Shown: piece after piece, positions 44,475 through 53,008 of the stretch
How positions within the stretch are numbered: position 1 is the first letter of the stretch
Layout of the letters: each line of letters begins with the position of its first letter
Assembly (NCBI GenBank): GCA_900771995.1
Contig: CAAGQC010000007.1
Coordinates: 4,252-68,251 of the forward strand
From: Lachnospiraceae bacterium
GTDB taxonomy: Bacteria > Bacillota > Clostridia > Lachnospirales > Lachnospiraceae
Direction: 5' to 3'
DNA length: 64,000 nt
Made by a program: the position numbers and the translations under genes
The notes under the pieces: model-generated
What the model was told of the DNA's origin: nothing
The model's database searches: none
The model's input: the letters and a program-made list of their open reading frames with translations, nothing else

Positions 44475-44511
44475 GTTCTCCATTTGGTAATCGCGTTCTT
44501 TATTTCGTAAC
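44475..44511 (-). promoter_or_regulatory. tandem operator-like repeats at the IclR promoter
   Basis: Written on the plus strand, GTTCTCCATTTGGTAA (44475-44490) and GTTCTTTATTTCGTAA (44495-44510) are direct repeats with a 20-base period, 13 of 16 bases identical. They cover the predicted transcription start (near 44508) and the ribosome-binding site. Confidence 0.55.
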
Positions 44512-44514
44512 ATC

Positions 44515-44544
44515 ATTATATATTTTTTGCAGGCTAAAAATCAA
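44515..44544 (-). promoter_or_regulatory. promoter of the IclR gene
   Basis: On the minus strand TTGATT (44539-44544) and TATAAT (44515-44520) are 18 bases apart. Confidence 0.75.
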
Positions 44545-44596
44545 TAGCACATTTTGATAAATTAGCCTCGTAACTTTTGTCTATAATTAACTTCTC

Positions 44597-44613
44597 GTTC
44601 TGTATGGGAGAAC
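44597..44613. promoter_or_regulatory. probable IclR operator, distal copy
   Basis: GTTCTGTATGGGAGAAC has the same GTTCT-7-AGAAC inverted repeat as 43625-43641. It lies about 90 bases upstream of the predicted IclR start and 116 bases before the plus-strand membrane gene. Confidence 0.55.
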
Positions 44614-44728
44614 TATTCACATCAAAGAATCCATTCTGTGTAATGATATAATGATGGTGTATTTTCTTTCATTGTGATATGATGGAACAAGACAGTGTTC
44701 GACATTTTTCCACGAAAGAGGTGCCCTT

Positions 44729-46096
44729 ATGACAATATCCTGGTTATCCCTGTTCTGGCTGTTTTTCTTCTATTCCTTTATCGGATGGTGTATCGAAGTC
44801 TGTGCTGCGGCGGTGCAGCACCGGAAGTTCGTCAACCGCGGTTTCGTGGCCGGACCTTTGTGTCCGATCTACGGTTTCGGCGCCGTGTTGTTCGAGATCT
44901 TCCTGCCGGAGTTGACAGAAGATCCCTTCTTCCTGTTCCTGGGTGGCTTTGTGCTGGCTTCCCTGCTGGAATATTTCACGGGAATGTTCTTCGAGAAAGT
45001 CTATAAGAAAAAGCTGTGGGATTATTCCCGATTCCGTTATAATGTGGGTGGCTATATCTGCCTGCCTTTTTCCCTGCTGTGGGGTCTGCTCAGCGTTGCG
45101 ACCGTAATGTTCGCGGATCCGCTGTTATGCAAGCTGTCCAACCGCATTCCCCACCTGCTTTCCGTAGTACTTCTGCTGGTGCTGGGCGGGCTGCTCCTGT
45201 TAGATGCCATCGGTTCCACGCTGTCCACGGTAAGTTTGCAGGTACAGGCAAAGCATCAGGCCGAATCCGCACTGGAGAAACAGACCGCCCGTCTGGATCA
45301 GATCACAGAAGGACTGGGACAGACCTCCCGTTTCCTGGAAAATGCCATGACCCGGCACATCCAGAAACGTCTGCAGAAATCCTATCCTGCCATCAATCTG
45401 GAGACACTGATCAAAGAACGGACAGAGCGCAAAAAATCCACTGTTTTTGCCGAGGGCTGCTGCTTTTACAAGCTGTTTTCCCTCTTTTTCATCGGTGCTT
45501 TTTTAGGGGATATTACAGAAACGATCTTCTGCCGCATCACTGCCGGTGTCTGGATGAGCCGCAGCAGCGTGATCTACGGGCCGTTCAGCGTTGTCTGGGG
45601 GCTGGGCTGTGCCTTTCTTACCCTGCTGCTCTACCGCTACCGCAATAAGAGTGACAGTACCATCTTTCTCGCCGGTACTCTGTTGGGCGGTGCCTACGAA
45701 TATATCTGCAGTGTCTTCACGGAAATGGTCTTCGGTACGATCTTCTGGGACTACAGCGGGTTTGCCTTTAATCTGGGCGGACGTATCAACCTGCTGTACT
45801 GCTTCTTCTGGGGCATTGCCGCCGTGGTATGGATGCGGCTGATCTATCCGAAGCTGTCTGACTGGATCGAAAGGATCCCAAAGAAGCCCGGCACGATCCT
45901 GTGCAATCTTCTGGTCGTATTTATGATCCTCAATATGCTGATCTCCGCCCTGGCTCTGGCCAGATACACAGAACGTAACGACGCTTCCTATTCCGCAGAG
46001 ACCACAGAGATGAACGGCTTAGAACAATTTCTGGATGAACATTATCCGGATGCCCGGATGGAGCGCACCTATCCGAATGCCAAAATGGTGAACTAA
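44729..46096 (+). CDS. duplicated PF06541 (ABC_trans_CmpB-like) membrane protein
   Basis: A 455-aa protein of two repeats. Each has the family pattern: first FFFYSFIGWCIEVCAAAVQHRKFVNRG with GPLCPIYGFGA (residues 10-55) and LWDYSRFRYNVGGYI; second FIGAFLGDITETIF (about 250) with SVIYGPFSVVWGLG and FWDYSGFAFNLGGRI. About eight to ten membrane segments are expected, with a coiled central linker (residues 180-235). Family role is unknown despite its transporter name. A PilZ gene follows after 45 bases. Confidence 0.88.
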   Translation: MTISWLSLFWLFFFYSFIGWCIEVCAAAVQHRKFVNRGFVAGPLCPIYGFGAVLFEIFLPELTEDPFFLFLGGFVLASLLEYFTGMFFEKVYKKKLWDYSRFRYNVGGYICLPFSLLWGLLSVATVMFADPLLCKLSNRIPHLLSVVLLLVLGGLLLLDAIGSTLSTVSLQVQAKHQAESALEKQTARLDQITEGLGQTSRFLENAMTRHIQKRLQKSYPAINLETLIKERTERKKSTVFAEGCCFYKLFSLFFIGAFLGDITETIFCRITAGVWMSRSSVIYGPFSVVWGLGCAFLTLLLYRYRNKSDSTIFLAGTLLGGAYEYICSVFTEMVFGTIFWDYSGFAFNLGGRINLLYCFFWGIAAVVWMRLIYPKLSDWIERIPKKPGTILCNLLVVFMILNMLISALALARYTERNDASYSAETTEMNGLEQFLDEHYPDARMERTYPNAKMVN

Positions 46097-46141
46097 CTGC
46101 TTTTAAAAATGTCTGAATGAACAACGGGAGACCAACGGACT

Positions 46142-46801
46142 ATGCAGATCGATGACTTGACAGCAGGGTTATCCCTTAGCTTTCTGATCCACTTAAATAC
46201 CGAACAGCTTCAATTCGAATCCCGGATCCTCGAAGTATACTCCCGCAGACACACACTGCTGGCTGAGGGAGTATTTGCCGATGGCAAAATCATCTCTTTC
46301 CGTGGAAAAGGACTCGTGGCCGACCTTATCGTCACCCTCCCGGATGAGAAACCACAGCTGTTTAAAAATGTCACCACTAATGTGGTAAAACGCTCCGATG
46401 GAACCCTCTGTTATACGGTTTACAGCATTGCCGGAAGCAAGACCTATAACCGCCGCCAAAGCTATCGCTGCTATGTCGGCATTGAGACCGCCATACAATG
46501 CGGTTTGAACCGTGCAGCGCACGATGCCATTATCAAGGACATCAGTTACAACGGATTTTCCGTGGTCAGTAAGGAAGATTTGCAGCTTGAAATCAATCAG
46601 ACCGTCCACGCTGTTCTGAACGACCATATGGATGAAACTGCGGAGAACTTTAACTTTCATCTCTATGGCCTCGTGGCCCGGATACAGGAACTGGAAAACG
46701 GACTGTTCCTCTACGGCTGCCGCCTGAACAATCCGGTGCCGGGTCTGGAACAGTATATCGTGAAAAAAGAACGGGCTGTCCTGCGAAAAAGACAGATATA
46801 A
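46142..46801 (+). CDS. PilZ-domain c-di-GMP receptor, YcgR/YpfA-like
   Basis: A 219-aa cytosolic protein. An N-terminal beta domain (about 1-100) resembles the YcgR N-domain; the PilZ domain has the c-di-GMP motif NRRQSYRCYV (about 101-110) and DISYNGFSVV, matching RxxxR and (D/N)xSxxG. Such proteins slow flagella or control surface polysaccharide. No flagellar genes are in the window. It may be co-transcribed with the PF06541 gene and ends with a strong terminator. Confidence 0.85.
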   Translation: MQIDDLTAGLSLSFLIHLNTEQLQFESRILEVYSRRHTLLAEGVFADGKIISFRGKGLVADLIVTLPDEKPQLFKNVTTNVVKRSDGTLCYTVYSIAGSKTYNRRQSYRCYVGIETAIQCGLNRAAHDAIIKDISYNGFSVVSKEDLQLEINQTVHAVLNDHMDETAENFNFHLYGLVARIQELENGLFLYGCRLNNPVPGLEQYIVKKERAVLRKRQI

Positions 46802-46805
46802 CGCA

Positions 46806-46837
46806 AAAGACCGCTGCCCTCACGGGCAACGGTCTTT
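46806..46837. terminator. bidirectional terminator between PilZ and hsp20 genes
   Basis: AAAGACCG-TGCCC pairs with GGGCA-CGGTCTTT, a long stem with one mismatch. It serves the plus-strand PilZ gene and the converging hsp20 gene. Confidence 0.85.
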
Positions 46838-46851
46838 GTCTGTTTCAGGGA

Positions 46852-47316
46852 TTATCCCTCGATAGCGATGTATTTGTTGGTCTCAACCGCAGGCTTTGCT
46901 TCCTTCTTAGGAACGGTCAGGGTCAGGATACCATGTTTGAACTCGCCCTTGATATCCTCCTGGGTCAGATTGTCGCCTACATAGAAGCTACGCTGGCAGG
47001 CACCGGCATAACGCTCCTTACGGATGTATTTACCGGATTTCTTCTCCTGCTCATCCTCATCCAGACCCTTGGCAGCCTCAATGGTCAGATAGCCATCCTC
47101 CAGAGATACTTTGATCTCATCTTTCTTGAAGCCGGGCAGATCAACGATCAGCTCATAGCTGTCATCGGTCTCCTTGATATCGGTCTTCATTACGTTGTGT
47201 GCATGTCTGCCATACAGTTTCTTCTCTATCTGATTCTCTGCTCTGTTGTCAAAGAAAGGTACATCATCGAAAAAGTCATCAAATAAGTTCTCTCCAAAAA
47301 TGCTAGGTAATAACAT
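46852..47316 (-). CDS. Hsp20/alpha-crystallin small heat shock protein
   Basis: A 154-aa ATP-independent chaperone that holds unfolding proteins. The alpha-crystallin domain runs from about 45 to 140 (KTDIKETDDSYELIVDLPGF, DGYLTIEA, the GxL motif in FKHGILTLTVPKKE). Its N-terminus is MLLPSIFGENLFDDFFDDVP. AAGGAG precedes the start. The gene is monocistronic, with a consensus promoter and a structured leader of about 145 bases. Confidence 0.95.
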   Translation of the reverse strand: MLLPSIFGENLFDDFFDDVPFFDNRAENQIEKKLYGRHAHNVMKTDIKETDDSYELIVDLPGFKKDEIKVSLEDGYLTIEAAKGLDEDEQEKKSGKYIRKERYAGACQRSFYVGDNLTQEDIKGEFKHGILTLTVPKKEAKPAVETNKYIAIEG

Positions 47317-47468
47317 AAGTCATCTCTCCTTTTCTATTAAACATATGTCTGTATCCTGCGATACATCTTACCTTTTCCATCCTCCGGCAACTACCGGAGA
47401 ACTTCGGAACCTGTCAGAGATTCTCGATCAATCTCTTGATCTTTCTTCCTCTCCCTTGTTCTAGTTGT

Positions 47469-47497
47469 ACTATAACACCTATATATTAGTCTGTCAA
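47469..47497 (-). promoter_or_regulatory. consensus promoter of hsp20
   Basis: On the minus strand TTGACA (47492-47497) and TATAGT (47469-47474) are 17 bases apart. The start near 47462 gives a leader of about 145 bases containing hairpins CTCCGG/CCGGAG and TGTATC/GATACA. No CIRCE or CtsR box was seen. Confidence 0.85.
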
Positions 47498-47541
47498 TTA
47501 AGGAAAAATTATATAATTATAAATTAAAAATAAACAGTAAA

Positions 47542-47580
47542 AAAGACCGGAGCACTGCGATCCACAGTACTCCGGTCTTT
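47542..47580 (-). terminator. terminator of the DUF4352 lipoprotein gene
   Basis: AAAGACCGGAG pairs with CTCCGGTCTTT, with more pairing in the loop (ACTG/CAGT) and T-rich sequence behind. Confidence 0.9.
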
Positions 47581-47605
47581 ATTTCACTAAATAGTATGGT
47601 TGATG

Positions 47606-48181
47606 CTATTTATCTTTTGCGGTAAAGAATACGAAGAATACATCTCCCTCAGTATCATTGGAGAACTGCTCCAGATAAGAGATGGAATAATCCTTGGAAT
47701 CTTCCGGTACTTCAAATACCAGCAGGCCGGTTCTCTCGTCGTTGACGCCCAGATCATACTCTTCCGGCAACTGCTCGTCGCTTACGGTGTTACCGTAGTA
47801 GGTAATAGGTGCATCATATGCGTCATCGTTATCGTCATCGCCCCACTGAATCTGGAAATCGGTATCGTACATGGTAACGGTAGAACGATCGGTATTTTTA
47901 ATGGTTACTTCTGCAACTAACAGCTTGTTTCCTTCGGAAGGAGTATATCCTTCGTACTCGCTGCAGGTATATGCACTGTTTACAGTGTAGTTGAAGAAAT
48001 AAGTCTTCATGACATCTCCGATACGTCCTTCTGCATAACCGTCATCGTCTGCGGTTACCACATTGCTGCCGCTGTCAGAAGATCCTCCGACAATGTTCTG
48101 AATGGCGCTGTCTACAGGGCCACAGGCTGTCAGGCTGAATGCCAACATGGTTGCTGCAATAATTCCAACAATTTTTTTCAT
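47606..48181 (-). CDS. DUF4352-type secreted lipoprotein
   Basis: A 191-aa lipoprotein: signal MKKIVGIIAATMLAFSLTAC ends in the lipobox (LTAC, Cys20), then a serine/glycine linker, then an immunoglobulin-like DUF4352 fold (KLLVAEVTIKNTDRSTVTMYD, VFEVPEDSKDYSI). These extracellular proteins have no known activity. GGGAGAAAG precedes ATG 48181. A promoter and a cre site upstream suggest CcpA influence. Confidence 0.85.
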   Translation of the reverse strand: MKKIVGIIAATMLAFSLTACGPVDSAIQNIVGGSSDSGSNVVTADDDGYAEGRIGDVMKTYFFNYTVNSAYTCSEYEGYTPSEGNKLLVAEVTIKNTDRSTVTMYDTDFQIQWGDDDNDDAYDAPITYYGNTVSDEQLPEEYDLGVNDERTGLLVFEVPEDSKDYSISYLEQFSNDTEGDVFFVFFTAKDK

Positions 48182-48238
48182 TTTCTTTCTCCCTCTCATA
48201 AACCCTTATTGTACATGCAGTCATCTGCACGCCAAGCC

Positions 48239-48305
48239 AGTATAACACACAAAATGACAGTTTGCAACGCTTTATCACACTACTTTGTGAATGTAAGCGC
48301 TTACT
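48239..48305 (-). promoter_or_regulatory. promoter with upstream cre site for the DUF4352 lipoprotein
   Basis: TTGCAA (48262-48267) and TATACT (48239-48244, minus strand) are 17 bases apart. TGTAAGCGCTTACT at 48292-48305 matches the cre consensus at 13 of 14 positions, centred about 66 bases before the expected start. It overlaps the stop codon of the upstream cupin gene. Confidence 0.65.
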
Positions 48306-48765
48306 CTCTGGTTAATCGAAGAATTACTTCCCTGTGTTCCGGGTATTTTTCCAGCAGATCCTTCCGGTCGAACAGTTCAAACTCTTCATATTTAAAGCAG
48401 GGCGATACCATACAGCCCACTAGACTGAAACCTTCTTCCTCCATGGCAGAACCGAAGATCATTCCCTTCGGCACCAGTATCTGCGGAACCTCGCCCTTTT
48501 CCAGATCCAGTCCCAGCTTCGCCGCCGTAAGCTTCCCCTTCTCATCGATCATATAGATTGTCAGGGCATTGCCATCATGGTAATACCATACCTCGTCCGA
48601 TTTCAGACGATGAAAATGGGACACTTCCCCTTTAGCCAGCATAAAATAGATACTGCTCCACAGATTCCTCTCTTCTTTTTCCAACAGACATTCCTTGAAA
48701 TAACCACCCTCCACATGGGGCTCCATTTCCAGATGCTCTATATAATATTCCGCTGAATGCTTCAT
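48301..48765 (-). CDS. cupin-fold protein of the DUF985 family
   Basis: A 154-aa protein starting MKHSAEYYIEHLEMEPHVEG with GYFKECL and the cupin motifs SSIYFMLAKGEVSHFHRLKSD and GSAMEEEGFSLVGCMVSPCF. DUF985 proteins are small metal-binding cupins without a settled reaction. Length is normal. The gene stands alone between the lipoprotein gene and divergent luxS. Confidence 0.9.
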   Translation of the reverse strand: MKHSAEYYIEHLEMEPHVEGGYFKECLLEKEERNLWSSIYFMLAKGEVSHFHRLKSDEVWYYHDGNALTIYMIDEKGKLTAAKLGLDLEKGEVPQILVPKGMIFGSAMEEEGFSLVGCMVSPCFKYEEFELFDRKDLLEKYPEHREVILRLTRE

Positions 48766-48869
48766 ACTCTTATCCCTCCGGCTATTTTCTTTTCTACCAA
48801 ATTAGTGTATACTATGCAGAGAAAAAGCGCAATTATTAACCTGAAAGATTGTGCGGAATGGAGAATATC

Positions 48870-49349
48870 ATGGAAAAAATAGCTAGCTTCACCATTGACC
48901 ATATCAAGCTTCAGCCCGGTGTCTATGTATCCCGTAAGGATCACATCGGCGCAGAGGTCATCACCACCTTCGATCTGCGTATGACCAGCCCCAATGAAGA
49001 ACCGGTGATGAATACTGCGGAAGTACACACCATCGAGCATCTTGGTGCGACTTTCCTGCGCAATCATCCGGAATATAAGGACAAGACCGTCTACTTCGGC
49101 CCCATGGGATGCCGCACCGGCTTCTATCTGCTGCTGGCCGGAGATCTCTCTTCTAAGGATATCGTTCCTCTGATGGTGGAAATGTTCGAGTTCATCCGGG
49201 ATTACAAGGGTGAGGTTCCCGGTGCTTCTCCCAAAGACTGCGGCAACTATCTGGATATGAATCTGGGTATGGCCAACTATCTGGCAAAGCGTTATCTGGA
49301 TAACGTGCTGTACGGCATTGATGACAGCCGTCTGGTATATCCGGAATAA
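48870..49349 (+). CDS. luxS: S-ribosylhomocysteine lyase
   Basis: A 159-aa enzyme making homocysteine and the autoinducer-2 precursor DPD. Zinc ligands are H53 and H57 in HTIEHL and C124 in KDCGNY; catalytic Cys81 lies in MGCRTGFY. GGAGAA precedes ATG 48870. It is followed after 50 bases by mtnN, which makes its substrate, so the pair forms the activated-methyl recycling unit. Confidence 0.98.
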   Translation: MEKIASFTIDHIKLQPGVYVSRKDHIGAEVITTFDLRMTSPNEEPVMNTAEVHTIEHLGATFLRNHPEYKDKTVYFGPMGCRTGFYLLLAGDLSSKDIVPLMVEMFEFIRDYKGEVPGASPKDCGNYLDMNLGMANYLAKRYLDNVLYGIDDSRLVYPE

Positions 49350-49399
49350 TCCGCAGGCATCATAGATTATATTATTGTAGGAAAGAACAGGAAAAACAC

Positions 49400-50098
49400 A
49401 TGAAAAAAATCGGAATCATCGGTGCCATGGAGCTGGAAGTAGAGACCCTCAAAGCTCACATGACCACCGCCAATATCACCACCAAGGCAAATATGGAATT
49501 TCACGAGGGTACCCTGAACGGTACTCCCGTAGTTATCGTCCGCAGCGGTGTCGGCAAAGTCAATGCCGCTCTCTGCGTACAGATCCTGGCCGACCTCTTC
49601 CAGGTCACTGCCATCATCAATACCGGCGTAGCAGGCTCCTTAAATGCCTCTCTGGACATCGGAGATATCCTGATCTCCAAAGATGCCCTGCACCACGATG
49701 TGGATGCCACCATTTTCGGTTACAAGCCCGGCGAAGTTCCTCAGCTGGGATGCCGGGAATTCCCTGCCGATGAGCATCTGATCGAAGTTGCTGCCAGCAC
49801 CTGTCAGGAAGTCAATCCCGACATTCACGTTCATACCGGACGCGTGGTCAGCGGCGACCAGTTCATTTCCAGCAAAGAGGTCAAGGAGCGCCTGATCAAA
49901 GAGTTCCAGGGGGACTGTGCCGAGATGGAAGGTGCTTCCATCGCCCACGGCGCTTACTTAAACGGCATTCCTTTCGTCATCATCCGTGCCATTTCCGACA
50001 AGGCCGATGACAGCGCCGAGATGGACTATCCTACATTTGAAAAGGCTGCCGCACTACACTCCGCCAAACTGGTAGAGGCTATGATGCCCCGGATCTGA
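49400..50098 (+). CDS. mtnN: 5'-methylthioadenosine/S-adenosylhomocysteine nucleosidase
   Basis: A 232-aa enzyme. Catalytic acids lie at E12 (GAMELEVETL), in CAEMEGASIA and in RAISDKADD. It removes adenine from SAH, producing S-ribosylhomocysteine for LuxS, and from methylthioadenosine. Length matches MTAN. It follows luxS closely with AGGAAAA as ribosome site. Confidence 0.97.
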   Translation: MKKIGIIGAMELEVETLKAHMTTANITTKANMEFHEGTLNGTPVVIVRSGVGKVNAALCVQILADLFQVTAIINTGVAGSLNASLDIGDILISKDALHHDVDATIFGYKPGEVPQLGCREFPADEHLIEVAASTCQEVNPDIHVHTGRVVSGDQFISSKEVKERLIKEFQGDCAEMEGASIAHGAYLNGIPFVIIRAISDKADDSAEMDYPTFEKAAALHSAKLVEAMMPRI

Positions 50099-50177
50099 TC
50101 CGGACAGCTGCGTATTGATTGAGAAATAATGCCTGCTGCACAGACTCTGCAGGTAACAGAAAGGCATGATCCTTAAC

Positions 50178-51212
50178 ATGAAAAAAGAAAAGAAATACAT
50201 CGAATATATTTTAAAACAGGCCGAAGCCCTGCTGGCTATCGACAGCCCCTCCGGTTTCACCGAAAAGGTAACAGATTATCTCTGTGAAGAATACAAACGC
50301 CTCGGCTACAAGCCGGTCAAGACCAAAAAGGGCGGCGTCCTCGTAGAGATCGGCGGTAAGGGCAATGCAATCCTGACCATGGCTCATGTAGATACTCTGG
50401 GCGGTATGGTCGCAGAGATCAAGAGCAACGGCCGTCTCCGTCTGACCAAAGTCGGCGGCCTGAATGCCAACAATATTGAGACCGAGAACTGCCGGATCTA
50501 CACACTGGAGGGCAAAGTATACGACGGCACCGTACAGCTGACGGATGCCTCCATCCATGTCAATGGCGATTACCAGAAGTCCGAGCGTACCTTCGATTCT
50601 GTGGAAGTCCTGCTGGATGAAAAGGTTTCTTCCAAGGAAGAGGTCAAAGCCCTGGGGATCGAGAACGGTTCTTTCGTCTGCATGGATCCCCGGACCCGTA
50701 TCACGGAATCCGGTTACATCAAGAGCCGTTTTCTGGATGACAAGCTCAGCACCGCTATTTTACTGGGCTTTGCAAAATATGTAAAAGACGAGGATCTGAA
50801 GCTGTCCCGTAAGGTCTATCAGCACATTACCGTCTTCGAGGAAGTTGGCCACGGCGCCTGTGCTTCTGCTCCGGAAGATGTGGAAGAACTACTGTCCGTA
50901 GATATGGGCTGCGTTGGAGATGGTCTGGAATGCACGGATCGTCAGGTATCCATCTGCGTGAAGGACGGCCACGGCCCTTATCATTATGACGTGGTCAAAG
51001 GACTGATTCAGGCAGCAAAGGAGAATCACGTCGACTACGCTGCAGATGTCTATCCCTACTACGGCTCCGATGCTGATGCCGCATTAAGCGCCGGTATTGA
51101 CGCAAGACACGGACTCATCGGCCCCGGAGTATACGCTTCCCACGGATACGAGCGTTCCCACAAGGATGCCGTTGCTGCAACACTGGAATTATTGAAAGCT
51201 TATCTGGCATAA
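50178..51212 (+). CDS. M42-family metallo-aminopeptidase
   Basis: A 344-aa cytosolic zinc peptidase. Metal ligands are suggested by TMAHVDTLGG (His, Asp), SRFLDDKLSTAILLG (Asp), VFEEVGHGACAS (Glu-Glu) and YPYYGSDADAAL (Asp). M42 enzymes trim short peptides as dodecamers. ATG 50178 sits 12 bases after AAAGG; ATG 50166 is too close to it. It lies 79 bases after mtnN and may share transcription. Confidence 0.92.
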   Translation: MKKEKKYIEYILKQAEALLAIDSPSGFTEKVTDYLCEEYKRLGYKPVKTKKGGVLVEIGGKGNAILTMAHVDTLGGMVAEIKSNGRLRLTKVGGLNANNIETENCRIYTLEGKVYDGTVQLTDASIHVNGDYQKSERTFDSVEVLLDEKVSSKEEVKALGIENGSFVCMDPRTRITESGYIKSRFLDDKLSTAILLGFAKYVKDEDLKLSRKVYQHITVFEEVGHGACASAPEDVEELLSVDMGCVGDGLECTDRQVSICVKDGHGPYHYDVVKGLIQAAKENHVDYAADVYPYYGSDADAALSAGIDARHGLIGPGVYASHGYERSHKDAVAATLELLKAYLA

Positions 51213-51232
51213 CAGAGAACAACATGCACAGA

Positions 51233-51282
51233 AAAAGCAGTCCGAATACCGGCAGATTTCCTGCCGTTTCCGGGCTGCTTTT
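51233..51282. terminator. bidirectional terminator between M42 and GtrA genes
   Basis: AAAAGCAG and CTGCTTTT form the outer stem, with CGGCAG/CTGCCG inside. T tracts follow on both strands. Confidence 0.8.
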
Positions 51283-51307
51283 GTGTTACTTTCTCATATC
51301 GATATAT

Positions 51308-51760
51308 TTATTTGGTCTCTTCCGCTTTGCCGTCTTTTTTCTTGTTGAATACGAACAGCTTACTGAAGACATAGTTGCCGATGATGACCAGAACTGCGGA
51401 GATCAGGGTTGCTACCAGCAGATTTACGCCGATTGCGGTCAGTACCTGCATCACTACCATATCCAGGATCAGTGTGGATACTCTGGAGAGTACGAATTTC
51501 GGTGCCTCCGACAGCATCGGGGCATTACTCTTGAATACGAATCTGCGGTTGGTAAAATATGCGAAAATAACACCCGCCGTCCAGTTGATAATACTTAATA
51601 CGATGTTCTGGAAGGGTGTGGGGTACATTGTGTTGTCAAATAGCAGGAAGTTTGCCAGGAATTTTGCTGCCCAGGATACAACCGTGGTCAGTCCGCCTAC
51701 AATCAGGTATGCAATGATCTCTTCGTACTTGACCCACAGTGCCTTTATTTTTTCTACCAT
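51308..51760 (-). CDS. GtrA-family membrane protein
   Basis: A 150-aa protein with four predicted membrane segments (IIAYLIVGGLTTVVSWAAKF, VLSIINWTAGVIFAYFTNRR, VLSRVSTLILDMVVMQVL, LVATLISAVLVIIGNYVFSK). GtrA proteins help move lipid-linked sugars or modify surface polymers. The start at 51760 has TGAGG upstream. No glycosyltransferase lies beside it, so its partner is unknown. Confidence 0.93.
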   Translation of the reverse strand: MVEKIKALWVKYEEIIAYLIVGGLTTVVSWAAKFLANFLLFDNTMYPTPFQNIVLSIINWTAGVIFAYFTNRRFVFKSNAPMLSEAPKFVLSRVSTLILDMVVMQVLTAIGVNLLVATLISAVLVIIGNYVFSKLFVFNKKKDGKAEETK

Positions 51761-51953
51761 ATTGTTCCTCATTTCTCTGTGCTTGAATTAACGAAACTAT
51801 TCTGAATAGTTAACTACAGATAACAAATATACACAAATATCCACTGAAATGCAAGCATTCCAAAGACATTTGTGTATATGCTATCCACTATTTATGAAAT
51901 TCTACATCTCACCTGATATACGTTTGCTTCGTTGACACGCAGCTTTTGCAATC

Positions 51954-52916
51954 TTACAAATTTACTACATTCCTGTTCTCACCGCGCATGAATGCCTTAA
52001 TGTTCTCATAGACACCCTGCACACAGCGGGTACGGGCTTCCACACTGGCCCATGCCAGATGCGGTGTAATGATCAGCTTGTTGCTGTCCTTTAATTCGCT
52101 TAAAGGATTGGACAGTTCCAACGGTTCCTTCTCCAGAACATCCAGGCCTGCTGCCTGAATTTCTCCTGCCACCAGTGCTTCGTAGAGATCCGTATTGTTT
52201 ACTACGGGACCTCTCGCCACATTGATGAGGATCGCCGTTTTCTTCATTTTCCGGAGAGCTACCTTGTCAATAAAATTGCGGGACAGGTCGCTCAGCGGAC
52301 AATGCAGGGACAGGAAATCACTCTCTCTTAACAGAGTCTCCTTGTCCACCTGCGGATAATCCGTACAGGTGCTCTTACCGGTGATGGAATAGAAGATTAC
52401 CTTACAGCCGAAAGCGGTTGCGATGGCTGCCGCTCTCCTGCCGATATTCCCCATTCCTACAATGCCCCAGGTCTTGCCTTCCAATTCATAAAAAGGCCGG
52501 TCAAAGTTGGAAAAGCGATCCTGTGCACTGTAAGCGCCGGACTTCACATAAGTGTCATAATACGGAAGCTTCTGGCTTAGAGCCAGTGCCAACGCAAAGG
52601 TATGCTGCGCTACCATAGCAGTGGAATAATCCACCACATTGGCCACCTTGATCCCTCTGGACTTACAATATTCCAGATCACAGTTGTCATATCCGGTGGC
52701 AAGCTCACAGATCAGCTTCACATTGGGACAGTCCTTCAGGGATTCTTCCCGCATGGGTGCCTTGTTGCAGACGATGACATCCGCATCTCCCACACGCTCT
52801 GCTACTTCTGCCGCGGTAACCGTGTTGGGGTAGCTGGTCACTTCTCCCAGTTCGTTAAAACAGTCCACCGGCACATCCGTGCCGGCGCTGTTTCTCTCCA
52901 GTAAAACTATTTTCAT
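51954..52916 (-). CDS. D-2-hydroxyacid dehydrogenase, glycerate dehydrogenase-like
   Basis: A 320-aa NAD-dependent enzyme. WGIVGMGNIGRRAAAIATAF is the nucleotide fold; catalytic residues are the Arg in INVARGPVVNN, Glu in LEKEPLE and His in ITPHLAWAS. It may reduce hydroxypyruvate or glyoxylate. It stands alone, with pgi upstream on the same strand. Confidence 0.93.
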   Translation of the reverse strand: MKIVLLERNSAGTDVPVDCFNELGEVTSYPNTVTAAEVAERVGDADVIVCNKAPMREESLKDCPNVKLICELATGYDNCDLEYCKSRGIKVANVVDYSTAMVAQHTFALALALSQKLPYYDTYVKSGAYSAQDRFSNFDRPFYELEGKTWGIVGMGNIGRRAAAIATAFGCKVIFYSITGKSTCTDYPQVDKETLLRESDFLSLHCPLSDLSRNFIDKVALRKMKKTAILINVARGPVVNNTDLYEALVAGEIQAAGLDVLEKEPLELSNPLSELKDSNKLIITPHLAWASVEARTRCVQGVYENIKAFMRGENRNVVNL

Positions 52917-53008
52917 CTTAAGTACCTTTCCGATCTGTCGTAACTATTCATCCCTTCGCAAAATCACGCTTTCAGAGTTTTGCTTTTGCCTGCGCAGGCT
53001 CTGAACAA

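Noticed and set aside
48766..48869. SAM or S-box riboswitch before luxS
   Set aside because: The gap is only about 100 bases, with no S-box core or terminator-like hairpin.
52957..52970. cre-like sequence near the pgi stop
   Set aside because: Only 11 of 14 positions match, and it lies downstream of a gene rather than at a promoter.
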